Virus record (IMG/VR): IMGVR_UViG_3300021425_002114
Coordinates: 1-44,483 of that record
From: a virus
DNA length: 44,483 nt
Reading direction: 5' to 3' (one strand)
The position numbers and the translations under genes are program-made. Shown in pieces: positions 28,789 to 38,151 of the stretch. Below the pieces are notes generated by a model that was not told the DNA's origin, did not search any database, and saw only the letters and a program-made list of their open reading frames with translations. The stretch's first letter is position 1, and each line of letters begins with the position of its first letter.

Positions 28789-29633
28789 TTGGATTTAATC
28801 ATCTCGGCAATCTAGGCAGACTGGGAAACCAGATGTTTGAGTTTGCCGCTCTTCGTGGTATCGGAGAAAAACATGGATATGAGATTTGCATTCCTCCAGC
28901 AGAACATGAGGGCATTGAAAACTACAGTCTTCATCAGTGTTTTAAGTTTGATCACGTTCGGACTGGATTTGTCGAAGCACAAACTTATGCTCAAGAACAG
29001 TACTTTCACTTTAATGAAAATCTATTCGAGACTTGTCCTGATAATTTGAGTCTTTATGGATTCTTTCAATCAGAAAGATATTTTGCTCATGCTGCAGATG
29101 TTATCAGAAAAGACTTTACATTTCATGATGATATTATCGCACCTTGTTTCGAATTTATACAACAATTTCTTTCTGAAGAACCAATCATGCTTCACGTTCG
29201 TCGTGGAGATCCAAACTTGACTGATCCTCGTGGATTTAAGTGGTCTTATACTCAGTGTGGGGATCAGCATCCTGTTCAACCATTGTCTTATTATGAAGAG
29301 GCACTTTCCCACTTTAGTGATACTCAACCTGTAATTGTTTTTTCTGATTCTCCTGAATGGGTTAAGGAACAAGAGTTCTTCTCTGGTGATCGATTCATGA
29401 TTTCAGAACCACAAGAAAAATATAAAGATGGATCATATACTCCATATACAGATCTTTGCTTGATGTCTTTGTGTTCTCATGCTATAATTGCAAATAGTTC
29501 CATGAGTTGGTGGGGTGCTTGGTTGCAATCGAATCCATATAAAAAAGTAATCGCACCTAAAATGTGGTTTGGTCCTGCATACAAGGACAAAAATACAAAA
29601 GATCTTTATTGCCCTAATTGGATAACACTATGA
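28785..29633 (+). CDS. GT11 alpha-1,2-fucosyltransferase-type glycosyltransferase (copy 1)
   Basis: This 282-residue protein has family 11 motifs in order: GRLGNQMFEFAAL (11-23), MLHVRRGDP (135-143, GDP-sugar binding), YYEEAL, VIVFSDSPEW and IIANSSMSWWGAWL (about 234-247). GT11 enzymes use GDP-fucose. With a GDP-mannose epimerase in the operon, GDP-L-galactose, which differs from GDP-L-fucose only at C6, is a possible natural donor. It is paralogous to the gene at 34967 (shared TCPD-x-SLYGFFQ). ATGA overlaps on both sides. Confidence 0.88.
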   Translation: MIGFNHLGNLGRLGNQMFEFAALRGIGEKHGYEICIPPAEHEGIENYSLHQCFKFDHVRTGFVEAQTYAQEQYFHFNENLFETCPDNLSLYGFFQSERYFAHAADVIRKDFTFHDDIIAPCFEFIQQFLSEEPIMLHVRRGDPNLTDPRGFKWSYTQCGDQHPVQPLSYYEEALSHFSDTQPVIVFSDSPEWVKEQEFFSGDRFMISEPQEKYKDGSYTPYTDLCLMSLCSHAIIANSSMSWWGAWLQSNPYKKVIAPKMWFGPAYKDKNTKDLYCPNWITL

Positions 29634-30625
29634 AAATTTTCGTAACAGGATGCGCTGGACTTCTTGGCGCAAATTATACTAGACACCTACTTCAATACGG
29701 TCATGAGGTTATCGGTATTGATAATCTGTCTGGTGGATATAAAGCATTTGTCCCCAAAGGAGAGAACTTTACATTTGTCAAGTTGAATCTTGAGAATAGG
29801 AAGAAAGTGGTAGAACTTTTTGATGAACATAAACCAGATGTTTTACTTCACTTTGCTGCTTATGCTGCAGAAGGACTCTCTCCTTTTATTCGTAATTTCA
29901 ATTATCGGAACAACTTAATTTGCTCTACCAATCTGGTCAATGAGTGTATCAAGAATGATACCAAGATGATCTTTACATCTAGTATGGCGGTTTATGGAGA
30001 GCAAGAACCACCTTTTACTGAGGATAAGCAACCTGCTCCAGTTGATCCCTATGGCATTGCAAAGTATGCTGTAGAGTGTGATTTGAAGTTGGCACATGAA
30101 CAGTTTGGTCTGCGGTATAATATTATTCGTCCTCACAATGTTTTGGGAATTTATCAAAATATTTGGGATAAGTATCGTAATGTAATTGGTATTTTTATTC
30201 GTAAGACTTTAACTGGTGAACCTCTTCTTGTGTATGGTGATGGAGAGCAAACTCGTGCATTTTCTGATATTCAATATTACTTGGAACCCTTTGATAAACT
30301 TCTAACGGATTACGACAACGAAACCTTCAATATTGGTGCGGATAAATATTTTACACTCAACGAAGTTGCAGAGACAGTACAAAAGATTGGTAGGAAATAT
30401 GGTTATGATGTTCCTATTGAGCATGGAGAACCACGCCATGAAGTCAAACACGCATATTGTGATCACACGAAAGCAAAGACCGTATTAGACTTCAAGGATG
30501 AAACTAACCTTGAAGAACTTATTGAAAGTATGTTTGTTTGGTCTATGAAGCAACCAAACAGAAAAGTGAAGCAGATGGAGTATGAAGTGACAAAGGATAT
30601 GTATGAGTATTGGAAGGACAACTGA
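29630..30625 (+). CDS. UDP-glucose 4-epimerase-like SDR
   Basis: This protein has 331 residues from the ATG at 29630 (ATGA overlap); an in-frame TTG lies 12 bases upstream. Motifs are VTGCAGLLG (NAD), IDNLSGGY, LLHFAAYAAEG, FTSSMAVYGE, DPYGIAKY (active Tyr/Lys), RPHNVLG and VYGDGEQTRAFSDI, a GalE/WbpP-type pattern. The product may be a UDP- or GDP-sugar C4 epimer. It lies between a GT11 enzyme and two methyltransferases, coupled by TGATG to the next gene. Confidence 0.85.
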   Translation: MKIFVTGCAGLLGANYTRHLLQYGHEVIGIDNLSGGYKAFVPKGENFTFVKLNLENRKKVVELFDEHKPDVLLHFAAYAAEGLSPFIRNFNYRNNLICSTNLVNECIKNDTKMIFTSSMAVYGEQEPPFTEDKQPAPVDPYGIAKYAVECDLKLAHEQFGLRYNIIRPHNVLGIYQNIWDKYRNVIGIFIRKTLTGEPLLVYGDGEQTRAFSDIQYYLEPFDKLLTDYDNETFNIGADKYFTLNEVAETVQKIGRKYGYDVPIEHGEPRHEVKHAYCDHTKAKTVLDFKDETNLEELIESMFVWSMKQPNRKVKQMEYEVTKDMYEYWKDN

Positions 30626-31221
30626 TGAAGTTTTTGGACAAGTTCTGCGACAAGGCACTTCACGGTGACCTTGATTCTGATCGACACATCATTTCAATTT
30701 TTTCTATTGCATTAGCATCTAGAGGAAAAACATTTGTTGAACTTGGTGTGCGAGAAGGTCACACAAGTGAACCTCTGTATGAGGCAGCAAAATTGAACAA
30801 TGGACATCTTTGGTCTGTTGATCTCAATGACCCTTCAGAATACAAACCAAACAATGGTCATTACACTTTCTGCAAGCAGGACAGCATTAAGTTCCTAGAG
30901 GAATGGCCAAAGGATAAGAAGATCGATGTTGTCTATGTTGATGACTGGCATTCATATCCTCATGTCAAAAAACAACTTGAACTTCTTGATGGACTGGTTG
31001 GACCTAGCAGCATCATTCTTCTGCATGATTTGATGTATGGTGGAACTGATCCTTTCTATCACTGTGACCTTGCTCATGGCGGCGCCCAATGGGATGGTGG
31101 TGGTCCTTATCGTGCAGTAGCAGAACTTAATCCACAGTTTTGGGAGTGGTCAACTCTTCCTTGGAACAATGGACTAACAATCCTTCGTAAAAAATATAGT
31201 AATCGTTATCATAGGAGGTAA
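30625..31221 (+). CDS. Class I SAM-dependent methyltransferase
   Basis: This 198-residue protein has motif I FVELGVREGHTSEPL, an acidic strand end LWSVDLND, KQDSIKFLEEW, and DVVYVDDWHSYPHVKKQLEL followed by IILLHDL. This resembles the Methyltransf_24/cephalosporin hydroxylase-like group that often methylates sugars in polysaccharide clusters. The His-rich C terminus (DPFYHCDLAHGG) may bind metal. It starts on the stop codon of the epimerase (TGATG). Confidence 0.75.
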   Translation: MKFLDKFCDKALHGDLDSDRHIISIFSIALASRGKTFVELGVREGHTSEPLYEAAKLNNGHLWSVDLNDPSEYKPNNGHYTFCKQDSIKFLEEWPKDKKIDVVYVDDWHSYPHVKKQLELLDGLVGPSSIILLHDLMYGGTDPFYHCDLAHGGAQWDGGGPYRAVAELNPQFWEWSTLPWNNGLTILRKKYSNRYHRR

Positions 31222-31223
31222 AC

Positions 31224-31940
31224 ATGACACAAAATCTAGCGTATAGTATGCCATTACCTGAACTGGAGGCATTTGAATATTTCAAAGACGATATCAACGT
31301 ATTAGTTGATATTGGGTGTAGAGAAAATGATGAGTATTCTCAAATTAAACCAACAGCGGAGGCATATCTATTCGATGCAAATAGTTATTTCATCGATAGA
31401 CTGAATGAAAAAGTCAAAGGAAACAAGAACATCAAGGTCTTTGCATTTGGTCTTTCTAATCGTAATGAAGAAGTTCAATACGATGATGATAGTGAATCAA
31501 TTCTAGAGCATCGATTTAGGAAGAGTGATCTGACTACCGTCAAGGTTAGGAAGTTTGATGAGGTCATGAAGGAGTGTAAAATCCTAGGTAAGATTGATTT
31601 CTTGAAAGTTGATATTGAAGGATGTGAACCTGATATCCTTGAGCACTACGATGTTATCAAAGATATCAAGTATGTCCAGTTTGAGTTTGGTAGGGGTTGG
31701 CCAAATCTTGATAATTATAATGTTTGGAATGTAGTAGAACAATATAAAGAAACCCATAAATGTTACTATCTCAGAGATCTTAGTCATAGTATTTGTAAAG
31801 AACATGATCTAGATCTCTTTACCTACATTGATAAAGACCTTCATGAAATTCTTCATAAGAGAATGGTGGAAGGTCCTTGGGGTGAAGGCGGAAATGTTTG
31901 GATGATCAAGAAAGAAATCGCAGAAGAACTTGGAGTTTAA
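31224..31940 (+). CDS. FkbM-family methyltransferase
   Basis: This 238-residue protein has VLVDIGCREND (26-36), AYLFDANSYF, and the hallmark FLKVDIEGCEPDIL (about 125-138) followed by YVQFEFG. FkbM enzymes are O-methyltransferases, often acting on sugars of lipopolysaccharides or glycolipids. The start follows an AGGAGG ribosome site. Two neighbouring methyltransferases suggest a heavily O-methylated glycan, which can help hide a surface sugar from recognition. Confidence 0.8.
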   Translation: MTQNLAYSMPLPELEAFEYFKDDINVLVDIGCRENDEYSQIKPTAEAYLFDANSYFIDRLNEKVKGNKNIKVFAFGLSNRNEEVQYDDDSESILEHRFRKSDLTTVKVRKFDEVMKECKILGKIDFLKVDIEGCEPDILEHYDVIKDIKYVQFEFGRGWPNLDNYNVWNVVEQYKETHKCYYLRDLSHSICKEHDLDLFTYIDKDLHEILHKRMVEGPWGEGGNVWMIKKEIAEELGV

Positions 31941-31942
31941 TT

Positions 31943-32872
31943 ATGTTAGCAGCAAGTATTCATGAACATGCTGGACTTGGTAATCAAATCTGGAGAGCAG
32001 TTGTTTGTAGAGTTTTTGCAGATCGTCTCGGTTATGATTATGGAATCAGTTATCCAGGTTGGAGAGGAAAATTTCTTGATTTTGATTGGGGAAAAGAAGT
32101 AAATTTAAATGTTGAAGAAGACTTACACTTCCAACAATCACATGAGTTTCAACATTATTATAAGGAAGTGTGTGAACCTTTCCCCGAAGTCATGGGGGAG
32201 ATTGGTCGAGCAGATAAAAATCTCTGGGAACTAAAGGATAATACCTACATCAATGGTAACTTCCAGAGAATGTCATACATTGAAGATTACCGAGATAAGA
32301 TTTGTGATTGGTTGTCTTATGATGACAAGTATAAAGTAAGGGATTATTCATCAGATAATGTTTGTGTGATTCAGTTGAGGGGTGGAGACTATACTACAGG
32401 GCACTCAATGCTTCCTCCTGAGTATTATCGTTCTGCGATGACTCATATGCGTAAAAATAATCCAGACATTGAGTTTGTGATTGTGACTGATGATCTTAAC
32501 ACTGCAAGGAGAATGATTCCTGGTGTTCCTGTTGTTGGTTCTGCTGCTTCGGATGAAAAAGATCCCGATCAGAAATTCATCTCTTGGTATGAGTACACTG
32601 GTGGTCCTGTTTCAATTGATTATAGTATTCTCAATACAGCAAAGTATGCTATAATATCCTCATCTACATTTGCTTTTTGGCCCATTTGGACAAATAATGA
32701 ACTGGAGAATGTGATTGCACCAATGTATTGGTTTGACTGGTCTAGGTCAACTGGTTGGTGGAGACCATACGACTCGATTGTAAATGACGAAAGATGGTTG
32801 TGGTTGGATAGGTTTGGTGACTTGTATCAGAGTTCCGCATGTATTGAGGGAAGGGATCGTGAAAGTAATTGA
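31943..32872 (+). CDS. GT11-like glycosyltransferase (divergent)
   Basis: This protein has 309 residues from the ATG at 31943. It has HAGLGNQIWRAV at the start (GLGNQ motif), CVIQLRGGDYTTG (the HxRRGD site in a variant LRGGD form), FVIVTDDLNTA and AIISSSTFAFWPIW, which corresponds to the SSxSWW motif of the family. The changed second Arg suggests altered donor specificity. It is overlapped by the next gene by 14 bases. Confidence 0.7.
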   Translation: MLAASIHEHAGLGNQIWRAVVCRVFADRLGYDYGISYPGWRGKFLDFDWGKEVNLNVEEDLHFQQSHEFQHYYKEVCEPFPEVMGEIGRADKNLWELKDNTYINGNFQRMSYIEDYRDKICDWLSYDDKYKVRDYSSDNVCVIQLRGGDYTTGHSMLPPEYYRSAMTHMRKNNPDIEFVIVTDDLNTARRMIPGVPVVGSAASDEKDPDQKFISWYEYTGGPVSIDYSILNTAKYAIISSSTFAFWPIWTNNELENVIAPMYWFDWSRSTGWWRPYDSIVNDERWLWLDRFGDLYQSSACIEGRDRESN

Positions 32873-33698
32873 TGTATTTCCATTTTTCAATGAACTTGAT
32901 ATTCTGGAAATTCGACTGAATGTGTTAGATCCATATGTGGATTATTTCATTCTGAGTGAAGCAACCAAGACTTTCTCTGGTCTTGATAAACCATTGTATT
33001 ATCAAGAGAACAAAGAAAGGTTTGCTAAGTTCAAGGATAAAATTATTCACAACATTGTTGAGGATAATACAGATCCTCGTCTTCATCCTTATGAAAGGGA
33101 TATCTTTCAGAAGAATAGTATCAAGCAACTTGTCATGGAGAAAGCATCAGATAATGATGCAATTATCTGGAGTGATGTAGATGAAGTTCCTAATCCAGAA
33201 GCAATCGAAGAAATCGATAGTTATTTTGAGAAGGATGTCATCTATCACTTTGCACAAGAGAACTGCATTGGATATCTAAATCTAGTAGAAACTACTGGTC
33301 ATATTAAAGCAATGACTCCTGATTGGGGATTTGAGGATCGTGCTCGATGGTTAGGTACAAAACTTTTCAGTAAGTCAATTCTTGAAAGGTACACAATGTC
33401 CGAACTGCGAAGTAAGCAGGAACGGGAAACTAACTCTAGGATTTTCCCAGGTGGTTGGCACTGGAGTTATGTTGGGAGTGAAGGACTCTCAGTTGAAGAT
33501 CGTATTATCAAGAAACTAGAGTGTGCTGCACACTTAGAATCAAACACTGATACAATTAGAATTGGCGTATCAAAAATTAAGGATAATAAAGATCCTTTGG
33601 GGAGAAATTATGCTGCATATCAAACAGTTCCTATTAATCACTCCTATCCAGAATACATTGTTAACAACAAAGAAAAGTACTCTTATTTAATTAAATAA
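32859..33698 (+). CDS. GT17-family glycosyltransferase
   Basis: This protein has 279 residues from GTG at 32859, placed by a GAGGGAAGGG ribosome site and by the family N terminus MKVIDVFPFFNELDILEIRL. VDYFILSEATKTFSGLDKPL and IIWSDVDEVPNP (a DVDE metal motif) are the recognised features of family 17 (beta-1,4-N-acetylglucosaminyltransferase-like) enzymes. FPGGWHWSY is also conserved. Phage GT17 proteins are common in marine viruses. The frame is open upstream, but those residues do not fit the family. Confidence 0.85.
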   Translation: MKVIDVFPFFNELDILEIRLNVLDPYVDYFILSEATKTFSGLDKPLYYQENKERFAKFKDKIIHNIVEDNTDPRLHPYERDIFQKNSIKQLVMEKASDNDAIIWSDVDEVPNPEAIEEIDSYFEKDVIYHFAQENCIGYLNLVETTGHIKAMTPDWGFEDRARWLGTKLFSKSILERYTMSELRSKQERETNSRIFPGGWHWSYVGSEGLSVEDRIIKKLECAAHLESNTDTIRIGVSKIKDNKDPLGRNYAAYQTVPINHSYPEYIVNNKEKYSYLIK

Positions 33699-33699
33699 A

Positions 33700-34269
33700 A
33701 TGTCTCACAAAGAACAACAAGATTATTTTCAATCTGTAAAGGATAAATTTCCAGAATCATTCATTGGGAAAAAAGTTCTTGATATTGGATCTTATGATTT
33801 GAATGGAACTAATGAATATCTTTTTACCGAATGTGAATTCACTGGATTAGATATTGAGGAAGGTCCAGGTGTTGATATTGTATGCGAAGCACAGAAATAT
33901 GATGCTCCAGATGAGTCTTATGATGTAATTATATCGAGTGAGTGTTTTGAGCATAATCCTTACTATAAGGAGACTATTCAAAATGCTATCCGTATGTTAA
34001 AATCTGGAGGATTCTTTTTGTTTGCCTGTGCTACTACTGGTAGACCTGTTCATGGTCTTGGATCTCAACAAGAAGAAATGTTGAGAACAGATCCTACCTG
34101 GACTGTTATGCCTAGTGCAAAGCATGAAAATTGGCAAACTGAGTATTATAAAAATCTTACTGAAGAAGACATTAGAGAAGTTATTAACATTGAAAAAACA
34201 TTTTCTTCTCATGAATTCTCTGTGCATGAAGAGCACTGTGATCTTTATTTCTGGGGATTTAAAAAATGA
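33700..34269 (+). CDS. SAM-dependent methyltransferase (Methyltransf_11 type)
   Basis: This 189-residue protein has VLDIGSYDLNGT (motif I, about 24-35), FTGLDIEEGPGVD (the acidic residue that binds the adenosine ribose), YDVIISSECFEHNPYY and MLKSGGFFLF, a complete small class I methyltransferase. It is the third methyltransferase of the island. It starts one base after the GT17 gene and is ATGA-coupled to the DUF5672-like gene. Confidence 0.8.
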   Translation: MSHKEQQDYFQSVKDKFPESFIGKKVLDIGSYDLNGTNEYLFTECEFTGLDIEEGPGVDIVCEAQKYDAPDESYDVIISSECFEHNPYYKETIQNAIRMLKSGGFFLFACATTGRPVHGLGSQQEEMLRTDPTWTVMPSAKHENWQTEYYKNLTEEDIREVINIEKTFSSHEFSVHEEHCDLYFWGFKK

Positions 34270-34970
34270 TTGAATTGCCTGATGTAACTCTATTTGCTTT
34301 TGATAATACCCCCAAAATAGAAGAAACTATTCAAGCACTTTATACCAGCATGAATGGTATAAAGTATGGTGCGATTAAAATGGTTACTTCCAAAGAACAA
34401 ATAGAACAGTATCGATCTCAACTTGAACCAGATGGTATCATTCTGGAAGAACCAGTGATGGAAGTTAATAATTATAATGATTATAATTACTACTGGATCT
34501 ACAAAGTTGGGGAACATATTGATACATCTCATTGTCTCTTAATTCAATCGGATGGTTTTGTTTTATTCCCAGAGAAATGGGATGATGCATGGTTGGAATA
34601 TGATTACATTGGTGCTCCATGGCCTTTAGTAAAAGATTCTTATTTGGATCCATGGGGAAATCCACAACGTGTTGGTAATGGTGGTTTTTGTTTGATGAGT
34701 AAAAAACTTCTTGATGTGCCAAATAATGTAGAGGTTCCTTGGGAAATAAACAATAGTGATTTCTATAAGATGCCACCAGGAGTTGTAAATTACCATGGAG
34801 ATGGTAATGTATGTGTTCATAATAAACACATCTATGTTGAACATGGGTGTAAGTTTGCACCAGTAGATGTTGCAGTGAGGTTCTCACAGGAGAATAGACT
34901 TAAAGAATGTGAAGGTATTACGCCATTTGGATTTCATTATCGGTTACCACCAGGAGTTGAACTATCATGA
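34266..34970 (+). CDS. DUF5672-type putative glycosyltransferase
   Basis: This 234-residue protein has CLLIQSDGFVLFPEKWDDAW, LEYDYIGAPWP, and VGNGGFCLMSKKLL, which are the signature blocks of DUF5672, a family found in sugar clusters and regarded as glycosyltransferases. The SDG block may be the metal site. ATGA overlaps join it to the methyltransferase and to the second GT11 gene. Confidence 0.75.
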   Translation: MIELPDVTLFAFDNTPKIEETIQALYTSMNGIKYGAIKMVTSKEQIEQYRSQLEPDGIILEEPVMEVNNYNDYNYYWIYKVGEHIDTSHCLLIQSDGFVLFPEKWDDAWLEYDYIGAPWPLVKDSYLDPWGNPQRVGNGGFCLMSKKLLDVPNNVEVPWEINNSDFYKMPPGVVNYHGDGNVCVHNKHIYVEHGCKFAPVDVAVRFSQENRLKECEGITPFGFHYRLPPGVELS

Positions 34971-35749
34971 TTGGTTCTAATTACATTGGCAGGAATGGGC
35001 GCTTTGCCAATCAAATGTTTCAGTATGCTGCTTTGATGGGTATTGCAGCAAAGCATGAGTATGACATCTGCATTCCTTCTGGTCCGAAGACTGAGGAGGA
35101 ATTTACTGATGAAGAGAATCAGCACAAACTCTTTATGGCATTTGATTTAAGTGCCAGAGAAGGAGCAGGTTTTATGGAGTATAGACAAGAAAAGTCATTT
35201 ACTTTTGATCAAGAACTATTTGATACTTGTCCTGATCACATTAGTCTGTATGGATTTTTTCAGACAGAAAAATACTTCAAGCATATTGAAGATGAGATTC
35301 GCAAAGAGTTTACCTTCAAAGAAAGTATTCGCAAAGCATGTGAAGAGTCATTCCCATTTGAAGATGCTATCTCTTTGCATGTTCGTCGCAGCGACTATGT
35401 TCAAAAACAAAGTTATCATCCCCTCTGTCCTCTAGAATATTATGAAGCAGCATTGGAGAAACTTCCTAAAGATGTACCAGTTATCATCTTTTCTGATGAT
35501 CCTGAGTGGTGTATGAATCAAGATTTATTTCAACCAGATAGATTTAATGTATCCGAAACATATAATAACCTTATTGACATGTGTTTAATGACAATGTGTA
35601 GTTTTCATGTTATTGCTAACTCATCATTCTCTTGGTGGGGTGCATGGTTGGCAGATAGTGCAAAGGTGATTGCACCAAAGGTTTGGTTTGGTCCTCAAGC
35701 AAATCTTGATGATAGCGATCTTGTTCTTAAGTCTTGGGAGAGAATCTGA
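34967..35749 (+). CDS. GT11 alpha-1,2-fucosyltransferase-type glycosyltransferase (copy 2)
   Basis: This 260-residue protein has GRFANQMFQYAAL (11-23), SLHVRRSDY (136-144), YYEAALEKL, VIIFSDDPEW and VIANSSFSWWGAWL. It is a clear paralogue of the enzyme at 28785, with the shared TCPD-x-SLYGFFQ-x-E-x-YF stretch, but shorter, with HVRRSD in place of HVRRGD. Two GT11 copies in one operon suggest two different linkages or acceptors. Coupled by TGATG to the GT2 gene. Confidence 0.88.
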   Translation: MIGSNYIGRNGRFANQMFQYAALMGIAAKHEYDICIPSGPKTEEEFTDEENQHKLFMAFDLSAREGAGFMEYRQEKSFTFDQELFDTCPDHISLYGFFQTEKYFKHIEDEIRKEFTFKESIRKACEESFPFEDAISLHVRRSDYVQKQSYHPLCPLEYYEAALEKLPKDVPVIIFSDDPEWCMNQDLFQPDRFNVSETYNNLIDMCLMTMCSFHVIANSSFSWWGAWLADSAKVIAPKVWFGPQANLDDSDLVLKSWERI

Positions 35750-36507
35750 TGCCAGAGTTTAGTATTGCTATTCCCACCCATGATCGTGGGAAGAATGGTC
35801 CGAAGTGGATGAGGCAATTGCTGACCACTTTGCAGAATCAAACCTTCCGTGATTTTGATATTGTTGTATCGGATCAGAGTAAGAATGATAACATTCTAAA
35901 TGTTTGTAAAGAATACTCTGATGAGTTTGATTTTACCTATGTCAGATACGAAGGAACTGTTCCTTGCGAAAATATTAATATCGCCCTCAGCGAGTGTACG
36001 GGAAGAATTATCAAGATTATGTTCTCTGATGATGTTCTCGTTGATGACAGCGCCTTAGAGATTATTCAGAATGCGTATAATGATACTGGGTGTAAGTGGG
36101 CATTTAGTGGGTTCTGTGGCACTCGTGATGGAGAGAATACTTATGAGCATAAAATCCCAATGTGGACTGACTATATGCTGGAGGGTAGAAACCTCCTGAG
36201 CAGTCCATCTGTAGTCTCATTTTTGAATGAGTGCAAACTTGAATTTGATGAGAATCTCAAGTTGTTTCTTGACACAGACTTCTACCACAGGATGCGATGG
36301 GAACATGGTATGCCGCACATCATCAAAGATGTATTGGTTGCCAACCGAGATCATAATGAAAGGATCAGTAGTCATGCAACCTCACAGTATGACGGTATCT
36401 TTCAACACCCTGAAGGGGGTTGGCAAATTAATATTAGTGAGTTAAAATATCTACAGTCCAAGTATCCAGACTTCTGTAAGAATAGGAAATACCCAGATGA
36501 AAATTAA
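35749..36507 (+). CDS. GT2-family glycosyltransferase
   Basis: This protein has 252 residues from the ATG at 35749 (TGATG). A family 2 opening FSIAIPTHDRG is followed by LLTTLQNQTFRDFDIVVSDQS, a typical GT-A nucleotide fold, and IKIMFSDDVLVDD carries the DxD-like metal site. FLDTDFYHRM near the end is the usual acceptor/catalytic segment. It is likely to transfer a hexose in building the glycan. Confidence 0.85.
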   Translation: MPEFSIAIPTHDRGKNGPKWMRQLLTTLQNQTFRDFDIVVSDQSKNDNILNVCKEYSDEFDFTYVRYEGTVPCENINIALSECTGRIIKIMFSDDVLVDDSALEIIQNAYNDTGCKWAFSGFCGTRDGENTYEHKIPMWTDYMLEGRNLLSSPSVVSFLNECKLEFDENLKLFLDTDFYHRMRWEHGMPHIIKDVLVANRDHNERISSHATSQYDGIFQHPEGGWQINISELKYLQSKYPDFCKNRKYPDEN

Positions 36508-37312
36508 TTTAGAAAAAGCAACATTTATTGTACCTATTCGCATTGAGTCTGATGATAGACTTAGAAATGTTATTACAATAGTAGCATTTTTGCTTGAAAA
36601 CTTTAATACGAATATCATCATAAAAGAAGTTGATTCTTATTCTGTATTTCAGGAGAAAGCAGTTCCTATTTTAAAAGAAATACTTGAGGAAGATATTAAT
36701 GTAAAACATATTTTTCATAAAGATGATAAACCTTTGTTCCATCGACAAAGAGTTTTGAATGAGATGATTATGGAATCAGATACTGAAATAGTCGTTAATT
36801 ATGACTGTGATGTGTTGCTTCCAATTTATTCTTATTATCATGCTTATGAATTGATTTTGAATAAAACATATGATATTGTATATCCATATTCTGAAGGAAT
36901 GTATCAATATCAAGTAAAGGCAGATGACGAAGTAGTTTCTGAATTTTTGCAGGATTATAATTTTTCTTGCTTGGATAAAAATTCAAATTTACATACTTCT
37001 GATTTTGGTTGGGTTCAATTTTTCAATCGTCAAGTTTATATTGAAGGTGGTATGGAAAATGAAAACTTTAAAGCATATGCACCAGAGGATAAGGAAAGAT
37101 TTTACAGATATAATACTTTAGGGTATAATGTGGGAAGAGTAGATGGATATGTCTATCACTTAGAACATATAAGGGGGCAGAATTCCTGGTTTAATAATCC
37201 ACATATGGATATTAATATGAGTGAATGGGATAAGATTCAGAAAATGAACAAAGAACAACTTTTAGATTATTACCAAAAGCAATTTTATTTGAAAAAATAT
37301 GGACAAAAATAA
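36497..37312 (+). CDS. GT-A glycosyltransferase with galactosyltransferase-like C terminus
   Basis: This 271-residue protein has an N-terminal FIVPIRIESDDRLRNV block, a DCD metal motif (IVVNYDCDVLLP, Asp103/Asp105), and a C-terminal part (YAPEDKERFYRYNTLGYNVG, then VYHLEHIRG) like the galactosyltransferase C-terminal domain (Glyco_transf_7C) where the ED and HxxH residues contact acceptor and metal. It starts 11 bases before the end of the GT2 gene. Confidence 0.75.
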   Translation: MKINLEKATFIVPIRIESDDRLRNVITIVAFLLENFNTNIIIKEVDSYSVFQEKAVPILKEILEEDINVKHIFHKDDKPLFHRQRVLNEMIMESDTEIVVNYDCDVLLPIYSYYHAYELILNKTYDIVYPYSEGMYQYQVKADDEVVSEFLQDYNFSCLDKNSNLHTSDFGWVQFFNRQVYIEGGMENENFKAYAPEDKERFYRYNTLGYNVGRVDGYVYHLEHIRGQNSWFNNPHMDINMSEWDKIQKMNKEQLLDYYQKQFYLKKYGQK

Positions 37313-38084
37313 ATCTGCGTATAAACTTCAAGGTATTCCTCCCATTTATTATTTGAACTTGGATGGTCAGGAAGATCGAAGAGAATACATGGAATCTCAG
37401 ATGAAATACTGGGAGATTGGAAACTATGAACGTATTTCTGCATACGATGGCAGGTTTGACGATCTTAGTGATATTATCAAGGGCAAGTATCCAGAAAACA
37501 TGACTTCTGGTGAGATTGGTTGTACTACCTCTCACCTCAAGGCAATCAAGCATTGGATGGAAACATCTGATTCTCCATGTGCTATTTTTATGGAAGATGA
37601 TGTTGACCTTCAAATTGTTAAGAATTGGGATTTTACTTGGAAAGATTTTTATGGATTAATTCCATATGACTATGATGTCATACAGTTAGCGATAATTTGC
37701 ACTGGCCCACTTCATGTTACCTTACACAAAAGGTTTGTTAATGATTTTTCTACTGCTGCATATATGATCACTCGTCATCATGCGGAGAAACTACTTAGAC
37801 ATCATGTTCGTGGAGATAAGTATAAGTTGGATCAAGGTATTAAACCTCGTGCAGTTGCAGATGATTTGATTTATAATTCTGGAAATACTTTTTCTATCCC
37901 CTTATTCTTATATAAAATTTCTTTGGGTTCATCTATTCATCCAGAACATGTTGATTTGATTCACAGGCAAAATTATAATGGACTTCTGGAGCATTGGCAA
38001 AGAAAAGGTCCAGACATGGATATCAAAAGTCTTATGAATTATGATCCATATCTAGGAAGAATTACAGAAAATCCTCCAGGATAA
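37299..38084 (+). CDS. GT25-family glycosyltransferase
   Basis: This 261-residue protein has PIYYLNLDGQEDRREYM (residues 15-31) and the family 25 middle blocks EIGCTTSHLKAIKHW and AIFMEDDVDL (EDD metal motif at 99-101), then FSTAAYMITRHHAEKLL. GT25 enzymes are beta-galactosyltransferases of lipooligosaccharides and are found in many large phages. It is the last gene of the glycan operon, followed by a terminator 40 bases downstream. Confidence 0.85.
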   Translation: MDKNKSAYKLQGIPPIYYLNLDGQEDRREYMESQMKYWEIGNYERISAYDGRFDDLSDIIKGKYPENMTSGEIGCTTSHLKAIKHWMETSDSPCAIFMEDDVDLQIVKNWDFTWKDFYGLIPYDYDVIQLAIICTGPLHVTLHKRFVNDFSTAAYMITRHHAEKLLRHHVRGDKYKLDQGIKPRAVADDLIYNSGNTFSIPLFLYKISLGSSIHPEHVDLIHRQNYNGLLEHWQRKGPDMDIKSLMNYDPYLGRITENPPG

Positions 38085-38123
38085 TAAGTATCGATATAAT
38101 ACACTTTATCGGGAAACCGTAAC

Positions 38124-38151
38124 AAGAGGTGCTTGACACCTCTTTCTTTTT
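38124..38151 (+). terminator. Terminator of the glycan operon
   Basis: The perfect 8-bp stem AAGAGGTG/CACCTCTT has a CTTGA loop and is followed by a T-rich tail. It has the same CTTGA loop as the terminator at 5086. The -35 box of the hli promoter is inside the hairpin. Confidence 0.85.

Noticed and set aside
34465-34887. 140-codon minus-strand ORF, very His/Tyr-rich
   Set aside because: It is antisense to the DUF5672-type gene; the composition reflects reversed codons.
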